A stretch of 64,000 nucleotides of DNA from Pseudozobellia thermophila (GCF_900141855.1 NZ_FQYU01000002.1:124001-188000), one strand, 5' to 3'; positions 16,795-25,969 are shown, counted from the first letter of the stretch. Notes: generated from the sequence alone by a model not told the origin. Made by a program: numbers and translations.

Positions 16795-17808
16795 CTAAAC
16801 TACCGTTCGAGTTAGGCCCACTTGGGCAAAACTGGCCGTTACGGCCTCGACCGCATTTTCGGCGACCCGCGACTCGTCCGCCAAGCTTTGGGCCGTATTG
16901 ACCAAGGTCTCGAGCATATCGTTAAAATTGGCCGTTCTCCATAGCGCCCTTAAGGTTTCGAACCAGATTAGGGCACAGTCGTCGATACCGATTTCCATAC
17001 AACTTAGGTAAAAAGCCTTGTTGGGTATGCCCGAATTGATATGCACGCCCTGATTGTCGGCCGTTCCGTTGTAGTAGTTGTCCATATGGTCGGGCTGGGT
17101 ATCGAAATCATTGGCCGTACCCGGTGCCTTCATCGAACGTATGGCCACTCCGGGAAAGGCCTCGGTCACCACGCTATCGCCGATCAACCAATCGGCCTCC
17201 GATACATCTTGCCCCAAGTACTTTTGCTTGACGACCGTTCCGAAGACATCGGAAAAATGCTCGTTCAGGGCACCGGGTTGGCTTTGGTACTCCAAATTGG
17301 CCAAAAACTGGGTTACCCCATGCGCCAATTCGTGGGCCACAACATCAATGGCACCCGCAAAATTGGTAAATTCCCGACCATCCCCATCGCCATAGGTCAT
17401 CTCGTCCCCGTCCCAATAAGCATTGTTATAGGCCACCCCATAGTGAATGTTCGAAATAATATCGAGGCCGTTGTCGTCGATCGAGTTCAGTCCAAAGGTA
17501 TTCCTGAAGTAATCGCGTACAAAGCCCGAGGTATCGTAAGCCTTATTGGCCGCTTCATCGGCCACGGGGTCTTCCCCTTCTTGGCGTACCAAGGCGACCC
17601 GTTGTTCGTACTGCGTTTTGCAATCGTATACGAAACGCTTTCCTTCACCCGCTTCCTGGGCCCTCGACAATAAATAGTTCAAGGCGTTCTGACGGCGCTC
17701 GCGTATCCTACCGGTATCGTTAAGCGTTCTTTTGCAACTCAAACTGCCCCTTTTGGCAAGTTCTTCGAGAATATGGGGCGGTACAATATGACATTTGGCG
17801 GTACACAT
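16795..17808 (-). CDS. Protealysin-like M4 metallopeptidase
   Basis: A 337-residue thermolysin-family protease with a very short propeptide. Zinc ligands are His159-Glu-Leu-Ala-His163 and Glu183 (in Ala-Leu-Asn-Glu-His-Phe-Ser-Asp); Glu160 is the general base. His256 in Gly-Val-His-Ile-Asn-Ser-Gly is the second catalytic histidine. There is no signal peptide. The N-terminal Cys-His-Ile-Val-Pro-Pro-His-Ile resembles the protealysin precursor motif (Pro-Pro-Leu) that blocks the active site, so processing is intramolecular. Protealysin-like enzymes are cytoplasmic or released without Sec. The following gene is its emfourin inhibitor, abutting at 0 bases. Confidence 0.93.
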   Translation of the reverse strand: MCTAKCHIVPPHILEELAKRGSLSCKRTLNDTGRIRERRQNALNYLLSRAQEAGEGKRFVYDCKTQYEQRVALVRQEGEDPVADEAANKAYDTSGFVRDYFRNTFGLNSIDDNGLDIISNIHYGVAYNNAYWDGDEMTYGDGDGREFTNFAGAIDVVAHELAHGVTQFLANLEYQSQPGALNEHFSDVFGTVVKQKYLGQDVSEADWLIGDSVVTEAFPGVAIRSMKAPGTANDFDTQPDHMDNYYNGTADNQGVHINSGIPNKAFYLSCMEIGIDDCALIWFETLRALWRTANFNDMLETLVNTAQSLADESRVAENAVEAVTASFAQVGLTRTVV

Positions 17809-17903
17809 ACTTAAGATTTTAGGGAATTATCCCTACAAGTTCGAATCTTTTGAAAGTTCTACCAAAAAAACTTCGTTAAGCCTTTACTAAATTCGAAGGC
17901 CCC

Positions 17904-18998
17904 CTACCCTTTGGGAAAGCGCGAGGGATCTAAGCCCGGAACGAGCTTCAGGGCGTTTTTGTAGTAGACTTTCCTCAGCACTTCGTCGGGCAGGCCAAGG
18001 CCGTACATGGCCCAAAAGGCGTGGTATTTCTTGTAATAAGGGAAGTATTCGTCCTCGGTTTCCAAGACCCTAAAATAGGTCGGAAATTCGTCGGGGTTCC
18101 AACTGTCCTTTCCAAAAAGGATACGGTCTTGGTACTTGATAAAAAACTCCCGTGCATTTTTGGGCTGTCTACCCAGTTCGGCGATTACGGCCGCGATGCC
18201 CACGCTCATATTGGGTATTTCATCCAACAGCCTGCCCAACTCTTGCAGGTTGTTGGCATACCAGCCCATATGGGCATTGATAAACTGGGTATTCGGGTGT
18301 TTCTTGAACATGCGGTGCTGCTCATCGATGATCTGCTGCCAAGGGGCGGGATCCGTATCGGAACGCTTTCGTCGCGGATGGGTTTTAAGCTCGAGCCATC
18401 TTTCGTTCTTTGCATCCATAGGGTCCCAAAACGATCTGGGGTCGGCCGAATGGATCAAAACGGGAATACCCAATGCTCCGCACTTCGCCCAGATAGGGTC
18501 GAGTCTTTCGTCATCGACCGCCACCCTTTTGCCCTGGTTATCGGTATAGCGGAGTCCCAAACTCTTAAAGACCTTCAAGCCTTTCGCCCCGTTCTCGACA
18601 TCCTTTTCCAACTGGGCCACCGCCTTTTCGGTCCACCCCGGGCTACCGATGCCATCGAAATCGACATTGGCAAAGACAACGATGCGACCCGGACAGTTTT
18701 CTTCGATATTTTGCACCATTTGGACCAAACCTGCACCGGACCCACCGCTGAGGTTCACCATAATGGCCTCGTTCAGCCTGTCCATATCCCCGACCAATTC
18801 CTTTAGCCGCCCGGGCGACATATTGCGTTGATGGCTGTGGATATCAACAAAGGGAAATTTGGCCCTTGTCACCTTGTTTTCCGGAACCACCAAAGTCGAT
18901 TCAGGGTTGTATTCCTCAAAGCCCATTTCCTGTGCCCCAGCTGGGTAAACCAACAAAAAGGCAAGAACACAAAACATACATATATTATTGAAATTCAT
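17904..18998 (-). CDS. Exported amidohydrolase (amidohydrolase_2 type)
   Basis: A 364-residue protein starting at the ATG at 18998, with a signal peptide ending Pro-Ala-Gly-Ala-Gln. The mature part is a TIM barrel of the amidohydrolase_2 group. It has Asp-Ile-His-Ser-His near residue 54 at the start of barrel strand 1, Val-Leu-Ile-His-Ser-Ala after mid-barrel, Asn-Ala-His-Met-Gly, and a late Phe-Gly-Lys-Asp-Ser. These are the metal and catalytic positions of decarboxylase/hydrolase relatives. It starts 4 bases after the mocA stop, so it belongs to the molybdenum-hydroxylase operon. A substrate related to the product of that hydroxylase is plausible but not shown. Confidence 0.85.
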   Translation of the reverse strand: MNFNNICMFCVLAFLLVYPAGAQEMGFEEYNPESTLVVPENKVTRAKFPFVDIHSHQRNMSPGRLKELVGDMDRLNEAIMVNLSGGSGAGLVQMVQNIEENCPGRIVVFANVDFDGIGSPGWTEKAVAQLEKDVENGAKGLKVFKSLGLRYTDNQGKRVAVDDERLDPIWAKCGALGIPVLIHSADPRSFWDPMDAKNERWLELKTHPRRKRSDTDPAPWQQIIDEQHRMFKKHPNTQFINAHMGWYANNLQELGRLLDEIPNMSVGIAAVIAELGRQPKNAREFFIKYQDRILFGKDSWNPDEFPTYFRVLETEDEYFPYYKKYHAFWAMYGLGLPDEVLRKVYYKNALKLVPGLDPSRFPKG

Positions 18999-19002
18999 CA
19001 AA

Positions 19003-19620
19003 TTAACTGGTTTTATCTAATTGATTGCTTAATTTTATATATTCCGATTCCGTGTCTATATCGATGGCCGTTCCCCCAGGGTCGGCCGCCAAGACCTTAT
19101 ACTTGTGGTTCCTAATGATCGCCTTGGCCCCACTATCTTCATTCAACCCCATCAATTCCTTAAAATGCATTTTTCCGAACAAGGCCGGAACACCTGTACC
19201 GCCCTTGTATCGGGTACCCACAATCGTGCTGGTATCACCGTCGTACAGATCGATCAAGGTATTCAGGTATTTCGAATCGATAAGCGGTTGGTCGGCCAAG
19301 ATAATCAGGACCCCGTCCATATCGTTTTTTTGTTCCACCAGGTATTCCATTCCATAGGCTATGGAACTTCCCAAGCCTTTTTTCCAATGGGTATTTACCA
19401 CAATTTCGAAACCGTTTTGGTCCAATCCGGCCCTTATGGCCTTGTAGTTGGCCCCTAAGACCACAACCACGTCGCTGCATCTACTGGCTTGGGCATTTTT
19501 TATGGCATGCCCCAACAAGGTCGTGTCTTTCCAAGAAAGTAGTTGCTTGGGCCGGCCCATACGCGATGATGCACCTGCCGCCAAAATTAGAACGGGAAAT
19601 TGTTTTGTTGAATGCGGCAT
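19003..19620 (-). CDS. mocA: Molybdenum cofactor cytidylyltransferase-like NTP transferase
   Basis: A 205-residue nucleotidyltransferase with the GT-A type signature Leu-Ala-Ala-Gly-Ala-Ser-Ser-Arg-Met-Gly-Arg-Pro-Lys-Gln-Leu-Leu at residues 13-28, the MocA/MobA nucleotide-binding loop. Asp-Gln-Pro-Leu-Ile-Asp near residue 105 and Gly-Gly-Thr-Gly-Val-Pro-Ala-Leu-Phe are also typical. MocA attaches CMP to molybdopterin, giving the cytosine dinucleotide form used by xanthine-oxidase-family enzymes. Its start overlaps the xdhC stop by one base. It supplies cofactor for the hydroxylase encoded upstream in the operon. Confidence 0.88.
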   Translation of the reverse strand: MPHSTKQFPVLILAAGASSRMGRPKQLLSWKDTTLLGHAIKNAQASRCSDVVVVLGANYKAIRAGLDQNGFEIVVNTHWKKGLGSSIAYGMEYLVEQKNDMDGVLIILADQPLIDSKYLNTLIDLYDGDTSTIVGTRYKGGTGVPALFGKMHFKELMGLNEDSGAKAIIRNHKYKVLAADPGGTAIDIDTESEYIKLSNQLDKTS

Positions 19621-20630
19621 TAACTGTGAATTCTACCCGATTTGTCCTTAAGCATCATAGGTTCGGTTTTTCGGGTAACGGAAAGGATTTCCGATATGAT
19701 GGATATGGCGATTTCCTGTGCCGTTTCGGCCCCGATGTTCAAGCCGGCGGGGCCATAGACCCGATCGAAGAAACTGTCCGACACCTCGGGATAATATTCG
19801 ATGAATTCGTCCAAAAGCCTTTCGCGCCTGGTGGCCGGACCGAGAAGTCCGAAATAAACAGGTTCGGTCTCCTTAATGGCCAACAGGTATTTAAGGTCGC
19901 GTACGTAACTATGCGTCATCAATACCACGGCGGTCTGTCCGTCGATTATGTCCACGGGCATCGTTTCAGGTTCAACGGAGAAAAAATGGTCCGCTCCGGG
20001 GAAGTCGCCAATGTTCTTTTCTTCGTTGGCCGAGGCGACAATGGTCACCTCCCATCCCGCAAGGGAAGCGAAGGAACAAAGTTGAACGGCATCGTGCTCC
20101 GCACCGATGATCACCAGTTTGAAGCACGGCGGCAATAGCTGTTCGAACAACTGGACACCATCGGCCCTTTTTAGGGACGGTCGGGCGCCAAACTCCTGAT
20201 TTTCAAAAATAAAGAAGGAACCTAGACCGGCATTTTCGCCTTCCTCCTTTGCAAAGGCGGATACGATCTTAAAACGCTTTCGATCGCGTATAACGCCATC
20301 AAAGGCCCTTACAAACGCTTCATCGGGGGCAAAGGGCTCTATTAAAATGTACAAGATACCTTCACAGCCCAATCGGTAACGGCCATCGTACGTCATCATT
20401 TTCGGCACCTGGCTTGCAAAAACACCCTGGGCCTGCCTGGCTATCTCCTTTTCCACACAGCCCCCGCTTACGGCACCTATCATGGTACCGTCATCAGTAA
20501 TAAGCATGCGAACGCCCGGTCTTCGGTACGAAGAGCCTTCCAAGGCGACCACGGTGGCCAAAACCGTCTTTTTTCCCTGCTCCTTGGCGTTCCGATAGGC
20601 CTTGATAATTTTTTTTAATTCATGGGTCAT
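19620..20630 (-). CDS. xdhC: XdhC/CoxI family molybdenum hydroxylase maturation protein
   Basis: A 336-residue protein with both halves of the XdhC family. The N-terminal part has Val-Ala-Leu-Glu-Gly-Ser-Ser-Tyr-Arg-Arg-Pro-Gly, Gly-Ala-Val-Ser-Gly-Gly-Cys-Val-Glu. The C-terminal Rossmann-like part has Val-Ile-Ile-Gly-Ala-Glu-His-Asp-Ala and later Tyr-Phe-Gly-Leu-Leu-Gly-Pro-Ala-Thr-Arg-Arg. XdhC binds the molybdenum cofactor, helps sulfurate it and loads it into the enzyme. It lies 123 bases after the large-subunit gene and overlaps mocA by one base. Its job here is maturation of the enzyme encoded just upstream. Confidence 0.92.
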   Translation of the reverse strand: MTHELKKIIKAYRNAKEQGKKTVLATVVALEGSSYRRPGVRMLITDDGTMIGAVSGGCVEKEIARQAQGVFASQVPKMMTYDGRYRLGCEGILYILIEPFAPDEAFVRAFDGVIRDRKRFKIVSAFAKEEGENAGLGSFFIFENQEFGARPSLKRADGVQLFEQLLPPCFKLVIIGAEHDAVQLCSFASLAGWEVTIVASANEEKNIGDFPGADHFFSVEPETMPVDIIDGQTAVVLMTHSYVRDLKYLLAIKETEPVYFGLLGPATRRERLLDEFIEYYPEVSDSFFDRVYGPAGLNIGAETAQEIAISIISEILSVTRKTEPMMLKDKSGRIHS

Positions 20631-20753
20631 TCCTCAACAACTTAGATGAACCGTACGGGCAGGTATGCTAGGCATCCATCCCGATTAAGGAGAGCCCTCT
20701 CCCCTGCCATCGATTCCGTTACAAGGCTTAAGTTAAAAAAATAAATCCGTTCC

Positions 20754-22988
20754 CTAACCCAAAACAGGTTTCTCCGCCACTTTCCAGATTTCGTCGTACT
20801 GGATAAAGGGCTGTTTGTATACCCGCTTCCCGGTTGCCGCCTTAATGGCATTGGCCACGGCTCCGCCCGCAGGCGGCAAGGTAGGTTCGCCCAATCCCGT
20901 GGGAGAGAGTTCGTTTTCCATAAAATAGGTCTCCACCTTGGGCGCTTCCTTCATGCGGATCAAACGGTACCTGTCGTAGTTCTTGGCTTCCGGCATGCCT
21001 TCCTTGAAAGCGTAGTTTCCGTACATACTATGGCCTATACCGTCGATAATACCCCCTTCGATTTGGTTTAGGGCCCCCAAGGGATTGACCACAATTCCGC
21101 AGTCGACCACACAGGTTACCTTTTTAACGACGGGGACGCCGTTTTCCAACTGTACATCGGCGACTTCGGCCACATGGGTGTTATGGCAATAATAGGCCAC
21201 AAAACCCTGATAGGTTCCTTCGGGCTGTTTGCCCCACCCCGATTTTTCGACCACTTTTTTAATGACCCCTTGCATACGCTCGGGGGAGTATTGGATCCTT
21301 TCGTCGGTCGTTCCCTTCACCTTTTCCAACAGATCGAGGCGCAATTGTACCTTATCGGCGCCCATCTCCTCGGCCAATTCATCGAAGAAGCTCTGTTCGG
21401 CATAGGCCAGGAAGTTGGTATAGGGAGCGCGCCAGGCCCCTGTGGTAATATTACTGTCGTATTTGGCGACATCGACCTGATAATTCTCCACGGCGCCCGC
21501 CGGAAAGAAATTGGGAATGAGTCCGTACATATTCCCATTAATGGCCGCCTCTTTCAGGTAGTATCCCGTTAATTCGCCGTTCTTGATCGCCGCCTTGATG
21601 CGGTATTTGATGGCAGGCCGGTATACCCCGGTTGTCATATCGTCTTCACGGGAAGATACCATTTTTACCGGTTTTCGCAGGGTATCGGCTATCTCCGCGG
21701 CTTCATAGACAAAATCGCCATAAAGCCTTCTGCCGAAACCACCTCCCATTCGGGTCATTTCCAAATGGATGTCCGCGACGTCCCTGCCCAATAGCTCCGC
21801 CACCGTATTGGCCGCATCCTCGGGGGTTTGAACAGGACCTACCAGGTGTATTTTTTCATCGGTGACATGGGCGAAAAAGTTCATGGGCTCCATACAGTTA
21901 TGGGGCAAAAACGGGGATTCGTAGGTGCGTTCGATCACCTTGTCGGCCTGGGCAAAGGCCTTTTGGACATCACCGTCCTTTCTCAAGGTCGTAAATTCCT
22001 TACCGTCCAATAACTCCGTCAATTTTTTATCGTGGAATTCGGTACTTTCGGGCGGAGAGGCAAATTTCCATTGGGCCTTGACCGCCTTCTTCCCTTCCAT
22101 GGCCGCCCACGTATTTTCGGCAATGACCACGACCTTGGCACTGGGACTCAGCTGGGCGGTCCAATTTACTTTTTCCCCGGCCAAAAGCTTCTTGGCCTTG
22201 TCCCCTATCTCGATCACGTCGATAACACCAGGTACGGCCTTGGCATCGCTGGCGTCGTAAGACTCGAGTTCTTGGCCGAAAGCCGGTGGCCTCAACACCG
22301 AGGCATATACCATCCCTTCAGTCTTGTAATCGATGCCGAAGAGGGGTTTTCCGGTAGTGATCTTGTCAATATCGACGTTCTTTCGGTCCGTACCGATGAT
22401 CTTATAATCCTTGGGGTCTTTGAGGGTAACCTCCCCAGGCACCTCGAGCAGGGCGGCCTCTTCGACCACATCGCCATAGCCAAGGGTCTCCCCGGCCTTA
22501 TTGCTTATGATTCCCTCACTTACGGAAAGTTCGTTTACATCGACGCCCCATTTCGCGGCCGCCGCATTGAGCAGCATTTGTTTGGCCGTGGCCCCGGTCT
22601 GGCGTAGGGCATCCCACCCAAATCGAATGGATTGGCTACCGCCGGCCACCTGTCGCGTATAGTTTTCGGTATCCAGGTCGCCCTGCTGCACATACACATT
22701 GTCCCAGGCCACGTCGAGCTCCTCGGCTATGATCATGGGCATGGAGGTCTTGACCCCTTGGCCGATTTCCGGATTCGGCGAAAAAATGGTCACCGCCCCG
22801 TTCTTGGCAATTTTTATAAAGGCGTTGAAATCCTTATAGTTCAGGTCGGCCAAATCTACGGGCGGCTTTGCGTTGGGCTTACAGGCCGTAAACAGGTTAA
22901 AACCGATAAGCAGGCCGCCTCCGGCCAAGGAGGATGTCCGTAGGAAATCCCTTCTGTTGAACTTTATATTGGAAGTTGTTGAAGACAT
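20754..22988 (-). CDS. Tat-exported molybdopterin-binding hydroxylase large subunit (IorB-like)
   Basis: A 744-residue aldehyde oxidase/xanthine dehydrogenase-family large subunit of the isoquinoline 1-oxidoreductase beta (IorB) type. Residues 9-16 hold the twin-arginine motif Asn-Arg-Arg-Asp-Phe-Leu-Arg-Thr, followed by a hydrophobic stretch and Phe-Thr-Ala-Cys, a possible lipobox. The molybdopterin-binding segment Gly-Gly-Gly-Phe-Gly-Arg-Arg is near residue 414. The catalytic Glu is in Gly-Leu-Gly-Glu-Pro-Thr-Leu-Pro-Pro-Ala close to the C-terminus. It works with the 2Fe-2S subunit 55 bases upstream; no FAD subunit is present, so electrons probably go to a cytochrome. Substrate is unknown. 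Confidence 0.92.
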   Translation of the reverse strand: MSSTTSNIKFNRRDFLRTSSLAGGGLLIGFNLFTACKPNAKPPVDLADLNYKDFNAFIKIAKNGAVTIFSPNPEIGQGVKTSMPMIIAEELDVAWDNVYVQQGDLDTENYTRQVAGGSQSIRFGWDALRQTGATAKQMLLNAAAAKWGVDVNELSVSEGIISNKAGETLGYGDVVEEAALLEVPGEVTLKDPKDYKIIGTDRKNVDIDKITTGKPLFGIDYKTEGMVYASVLRPPAFGQELESYDASDAKAVPGVIDVIEIGDKAKKLLAGEKVNWTAQLSPSAKVVVIAENTWAAMEGKKAVKAQWKFASPPESTEFHDKKLTELLDGKEFTTLRKDGDVQKAFAQADKVIERTYESPFLPHNCMEPMNFFAHVTDEKIHLVGPVQTPEDAANTVAELLGRDVADIHLEMTRMGGGFGRRLYGDFVYEAAEIADTLRKPVKMVSSREDDMTTGVYRPAIKYRIKAAIKNGELTGYYLKEAAINGNMYGLIPNFFPAGAVENYQVDVAKYDSNITTGAWRAPYTNFLAYAEQSFFDELAEEMGADKVQLRLDLLEKVKGTTDERIQYSPERMQGVIKKVVEKSGWGKQPEGTYQGFVAYYCHNTHVAEVADVQLENGVPVVKKVTCVVDCGIVVNPLGALNQIEGGIIDGIGHSMYGNYAFKEGMPEAKNYDRYRLIRMKEAPKVETYFMENELSPTGLGEPTLPPAGGAVANAIKAATGKRVYKQPFIQYDEIWKVAEKPVLG

Positions 22989-23043
22989 GGTTGAAAGATT
23001 TTAGTTGAATTAGCGAAAACGGATAAATAGTGGTTGGGTAGGC

Positions 23044-23505
23044 CTAGGCCATTTTTTTGGCAGCCAGGGCCACGGCCTTTTGGATCCGGTTGTAGGTGGC
23101 GCACCTACATATATTGCCATGCATGGCGTTTTTGATCTCTTCCTCCGAAGGATCGGGGTTTTTCGCCAAAAAGGCCGAGGCGGTCATTATCTGCCCGGCC
23201 TGGCAGTAGCCGCACTGGGGCACATCGATTTCCTTCCAGGCCACTTGAACCGGATGGGAACCGTCTTTCGAAAGGCCTTCGATGGTGGTTATGGACTTTT
23301 CCCCTACGGCAGATACGGGAAGGGAGCAGCTTCGTACCGCATTTCCATCCAAATGAACGGTACAGGCGCCACATTGGGCAATACCACAACCGAATTTGGT
23401 TCCGACCATATCCAAATGGTCGCGTAATACCCAGAGCAAGGGCGTATTTTCACAGGCTTCGACAGCATGCGATTCTCCGTTGATTTTTAGATGATAGCTT
23501 GGCAT
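23044..23505 (-). CDS. 2Fe-2S subunit of a molybdenum hydroxylase (IorA-like)
   Basis: A 153-residue small subunit; the start is the ATG at 23505, since the open frame upstream is Cys-rich non-coding sequence. Two 2Fe-2S clusters are visible. The plant-ferredoxin type is Cys-Gly-Ile-Ala-Gln-Cys-Gly-Ala-Cys near residues 44-52, with a fourth Cys in Val-Arg-Ser-Cys. The alpha-helical cluster uses Cys-Gly-Tyr-Cys-Gln-Ala-Gly and Asn-Ile-Cys-Arg-Cys. No signal peptide is present; it should be exported by hitch-hiking on the Tat signal of the large subunit. It is the first gene of the operon. Confidence 0.93.
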   Translation of the reverse strand: MPSYHLKINGESHAVEACENTPLLWVLRDHLDMVGTKFGCGIAQCGACTVHLDGNAVRSCSLPVSAVGEKSITTIEGLSKDGSHPVQVAWKEIDVPQCGYCQAGQIMTASAFLAKNPDPSEEEIKNAMHGNICRCATYNRIQKAVALAAKKMA

Positions 23506-23724
23506 ATTGAGCTTGTTTTTAGGATAACACAGGATTAGTTTACAACAAGTTACCAAAAAACGGCAGTACCATGGCCTTTTTAACAATTTGTTAAATATAA
23601 TTTATGGCTTCCCAAGTCGGTTATTCCCACATGGAAACAATACAACAATTTTACCAATTGTACGGCAAGGGATACAGGTTGCGAAATCGTTTTCATGGCA
23701 TTAACAATGTTTAACATATTTTTT

Positions 23725-23754
23725 TTTGAGGGCCATACTTTTAAGCCGATTTTG
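23725..23754 (+). promoter_or_regulatory. Tentative Bacteroidota promoter for the vWA lipoprotein
   Basis: TTTG at 23725-23728 and CGATTTTG at 23747-23754 have an 18-base spacer, close to the Bacteroidota consensus TTTG-N19-TAnnTTTG, but the first two bases of the -7 box do not match. Ends 33 bases before the ATG at 23788. Confidence 0.25.
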
Positions 23755-23787
23755 CCGTTGTGAAGGTTGAACCATAAAATTTAGAAA

Positions 23788-24879
23788 ATGAAATTTTCCT
23801 CGCATCTTATTCTTTTGTTTCTATCGGCCCTAACCCTGTTTTCTTGTGGAAATGCTGACGACGACGTAAATTTCGCCCTAAACACCGGAGACGGATTGGG
23901 AGAGGGCAAGCCGGTCGACGAATGTCTTGACCTGGGCGAAAACGATTTGATTTTATCCATTCAGGACCAATACACGACCCTGCCCGGCAAGGTTTCCATT
24001 TTTTTCAAGGTTTCCGATAGCGAGGGCAACCCCGTTCCGGGATTGAGTGCCGACCAATTTACGATCTATGAGCAGGGACGGAACGACGAGTGCTTCAACA
24101 CCATCTCGACTTCCGAATCGGCAGCCCGCATATCGCCCAACTCGCAAATATTCAGCAACAATACGCTCTTGGTACTCGATTTGAGCGCCAGTGTACTCGA
24201 GTCGAGCCTTGAGGAGCTCAAATCGGCGAGCATCAGTTTTGTCAACAACGTAATGCCCGAGGTTACCCAAGAATCCTTTAAAATGGCCATCTATTGGTTC
24301 GACGGGGAAGACGGCCTGCACGAACTGAATCCGTTGACGGCATCTAAGGAAGAGCTGACCGCATCGATAGAGGGAATTACCGACGATATTAGCCAAGATC
24401 CTTCTACCGATCTTTACGGTGCCGTAATCGAATCGACCGAGATTGCCTCCGACCTCTTGGTGGAAAGCACGAAGGGCGACAAGATCGGTGCGGCCTCGGT
24501 CGTCATCTTTACCGATGGAACCGATCAGGCCTCGAGATATACGCAAGACGACGCACAGGAAAAAGTGGACAAGGCCGATGCCAACATCTCCTTCTTTACT
24601 ATTGGCCTTGGTTCCGAAATCGACGAACAGGTTCTTTCCGACCTGGGAAAAACCTCAAGTGTGTTCGCCGTTAACAAAGACGAACTGGAGACCACCTTCA
24701 ACGACATTTCCGATTTGGTCTCCCAGCGTGCCAACAGCTTTTACCTATTTGAGTATTGCAGTCCGAAGCGCGATGGCAGTGGCGACAACAACTTGGCCAT
24801 CCAGGTAAAAAACGGCAACCTCCAAGGGGCCGTACAGACCAAATTTAGCGCCGACGGCTTTACGGGAGGCTGCGAATAA
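23788..24879 (+). CDS. Lipoprotein with von Willebrand A domain
   Basis: A 363-residue lipoprotein, lipobox Leu-Phe-Ser-Cys20, followed by an acidic Asn-Ala-Asp-Asp-Asp-Val segment. Residues 60-105 look like a Big-type or cohesin-like strand domain (Phe-Lys-Val-Ser-Asp-Ser-Glu-Gly-Asn-Pro-Val-Pro). The vWA domain starts at Leu-Leu-Val-Leu-Asp131-Leu-Ser-Ala-Ser (MIDAS DxSxS) and continues through Val-Val-Ile-Phe-Thr-Asp-Gly-Thr-Asp. Paired Cys at the end (Tyr-Cys-Ser-Pro, Gly-Gly-Cys-Glu) may form a disulfide. Probably a surface or periplasmic metal-dependent ligand-binding protein. An efficient terminator follows, so it is monocistronic. Confidence 0.85.
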   Translation: MKFSSHLILLFLSALTLFSCGNADDDVNFALNTGDGLGEGKPVDECLDLGENDLILSIQDQYTTLPGKVSIFFKVSDSEGNPVPGLSADQFTIYEQGRNDECFNTISTSESAARISPNSQIFSNNTLLVLDLSASVLESSLEELKSASISFVNNVMPEVTQESFKMAIYWFDGEDGLHELNPLTASKEELTASIEGITDDISQDPSTDLYGAVIESTEIASDLLVESTKGDKIGAASVVIFTDGTDQASRYTQDDAQEKVDKADANISFFTIGLGSEIDEQVLSDLGKTSSVFAVNKDELETTFNDISDLVSQRANSFYLFEYCSPKRDGSGDNNLAIQVKNGNLQGAVQTKFSADGFTGGCE

Positions 24880-24904
24880 GTGCAAAAACATATCCGTTTA
24901 AAAG

Positions 24905-24933
24905 AAAAGTGCCCACCTTAGGGCACTTTTTTT
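24905..24933 (+). terminator. Rho-independent terminator after the vWA gene
   Basis: AAAAGTGCCC (24905-24914) pairs with GGGCACTTTT (24921-24930), loop ACCTTA, followed by further T residues. It ends transcription 25 bases past the vWA stop. Confidence 0.88.
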
Positions 24934-25101
24934 GTGCTGTAAACAAAGGTTTTAAGCATTCATTTACAGTTCATTGCAATCGACAAAGGGCCTGGCAACA
25001 AGAAAAACCCGCTGCTCCTAAAGCCTTCCTGACATCCGAAACGTCGGATGCTGCGTATTTTATTCCGAGACAGAACCTTTTAAATCATTAAAAACTATAC
25101 A

Positions 25102-25929
25102 ATGAAGAAATCGATTATCGCAAGTACACTTTCCATAGCCTTCTTGGCCTCCTGTGTTTCAAAAAAGAAATACACCGCTTTGGAAACCAATCTCTCGGAA
25201 ACCCAAAGTGCCCTGACCAAAACACAGGTAGAGAAAGAAGAACTCGAGGGTAAAATGGCAAAGATCGAAGCCAGGGTTGCCGAATACAATGAGAAGATAA
25301 GCTCCCTAAAGGAAATCAACGACAGCCAGTATTCAAGTGTCGACGATGTTGCCGTGATGAGCAACAATACCAAGGAAAAAATGAGGGCTACCTTGTCGAA
25401 GGTGGATGCCGATAAATTGGCAGGGGCCAAAACCTTGCAAGATTCGATGAACCTCGCCATCTCCTACAACCTTAAAAAGTCCATTTCCGACGAAGACGAC
25501 GATATTGACGTAAACATCGATAAAACCGTGGTCATGATCAATATTTCCGACAAATTGCTTTTTAACAGTGGTAGCTACAAAGTGAGCAGCAAGGCCGATA
25601 AGATCTTGTCAAAACTCGCCGAAGTAATCAATTCGGAGCCCAGCATGGAGGTAATGGTCGAAGGCCACACCGATTCGAGAAGCATCAGCACCCCAATGTT
25701 CCGCAACAACTGGGACCTTAGTGTAAAGCGGGCAACCTCTGTCGTTGACATCCTTCAGAACAAATACAATGTAGATCCAACCAAGATGATCGCTGCCGGT
25801 AGAAGTAGCTATATGCCCTTGGTAGAGAACGATTCAAAAGAGAATATGGCCAAAAATAGACGTACTCGAATCGTACTTATTCCAAATTTAGACAAATTTT
25901 TTGCGCTTTTAGACGCAGAAACCTTATAA
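25102..25929 (+). CDS. OmpA-family peptidoglycan-binding lipoprotein
   Basis: A 275-residue lipoprotein with lipobox Phe-Leu-Ala-Ser-Cys18. Residues 22-75 are a coiled-coil-like helix (Leu-Glu-Thr-Asn-Leu-Ser-Glu-Thr). Residues 140-265 are an OmpA C-terminal domain: Leu-Phe-Asn-Ser-Gly-Ser-Tyr, Val-Glu-Gly-His-Thr-Asp, Asn-Trp-Asp-Leu-Ser-Val-Lys-Arg-Ala-Thr, Ala-Ala-Gly-Arg-Ser, and Lys-Asn-Arg-Arg-Thr-Arg-Ile. The Asp and Arg in the last motifs bind diaminopimelate in peptidoglycan. It tethers the outer membrane to the cell wall. A terminator follows and the upstream gene ends with one, so it is a single unit. Confidence 0.93.
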   Translation: MKKSIIASTLSIAFLASCVSKKKYTALETNLSETQSALTKTQVEKEELEGKMAKIEARVAEYNEKISSLKEINDSQYSSVDDVAVMSNNTKEKMRATLSKVDADKLAGAKTLQDSMNLAISYNLKKSISDEDDDIDVNIDKTVVMINISDKLLFNSGSYKVSSKADKILSKLAEVINSEPSMEVMVEGHTDSRSISTPMFRNNWDLSVKRATSVVDILQNKYNVDPTKMIAAGRSSYMPLVENDSKENMAKNRRTRIVLIPNLDKFFALLDAETL

Positions 25930-25969
25930 TTGCACTATCAGGAGTTTGGTACCTGGTTAATAATCTGAG

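Noticed and set aside
18021-18806. Open frame of 261 codons antisense to the amidohydrolase
   Set aside because: Same reason: a shadow of a clear gene, with composition rich in Arg, His and Gly.
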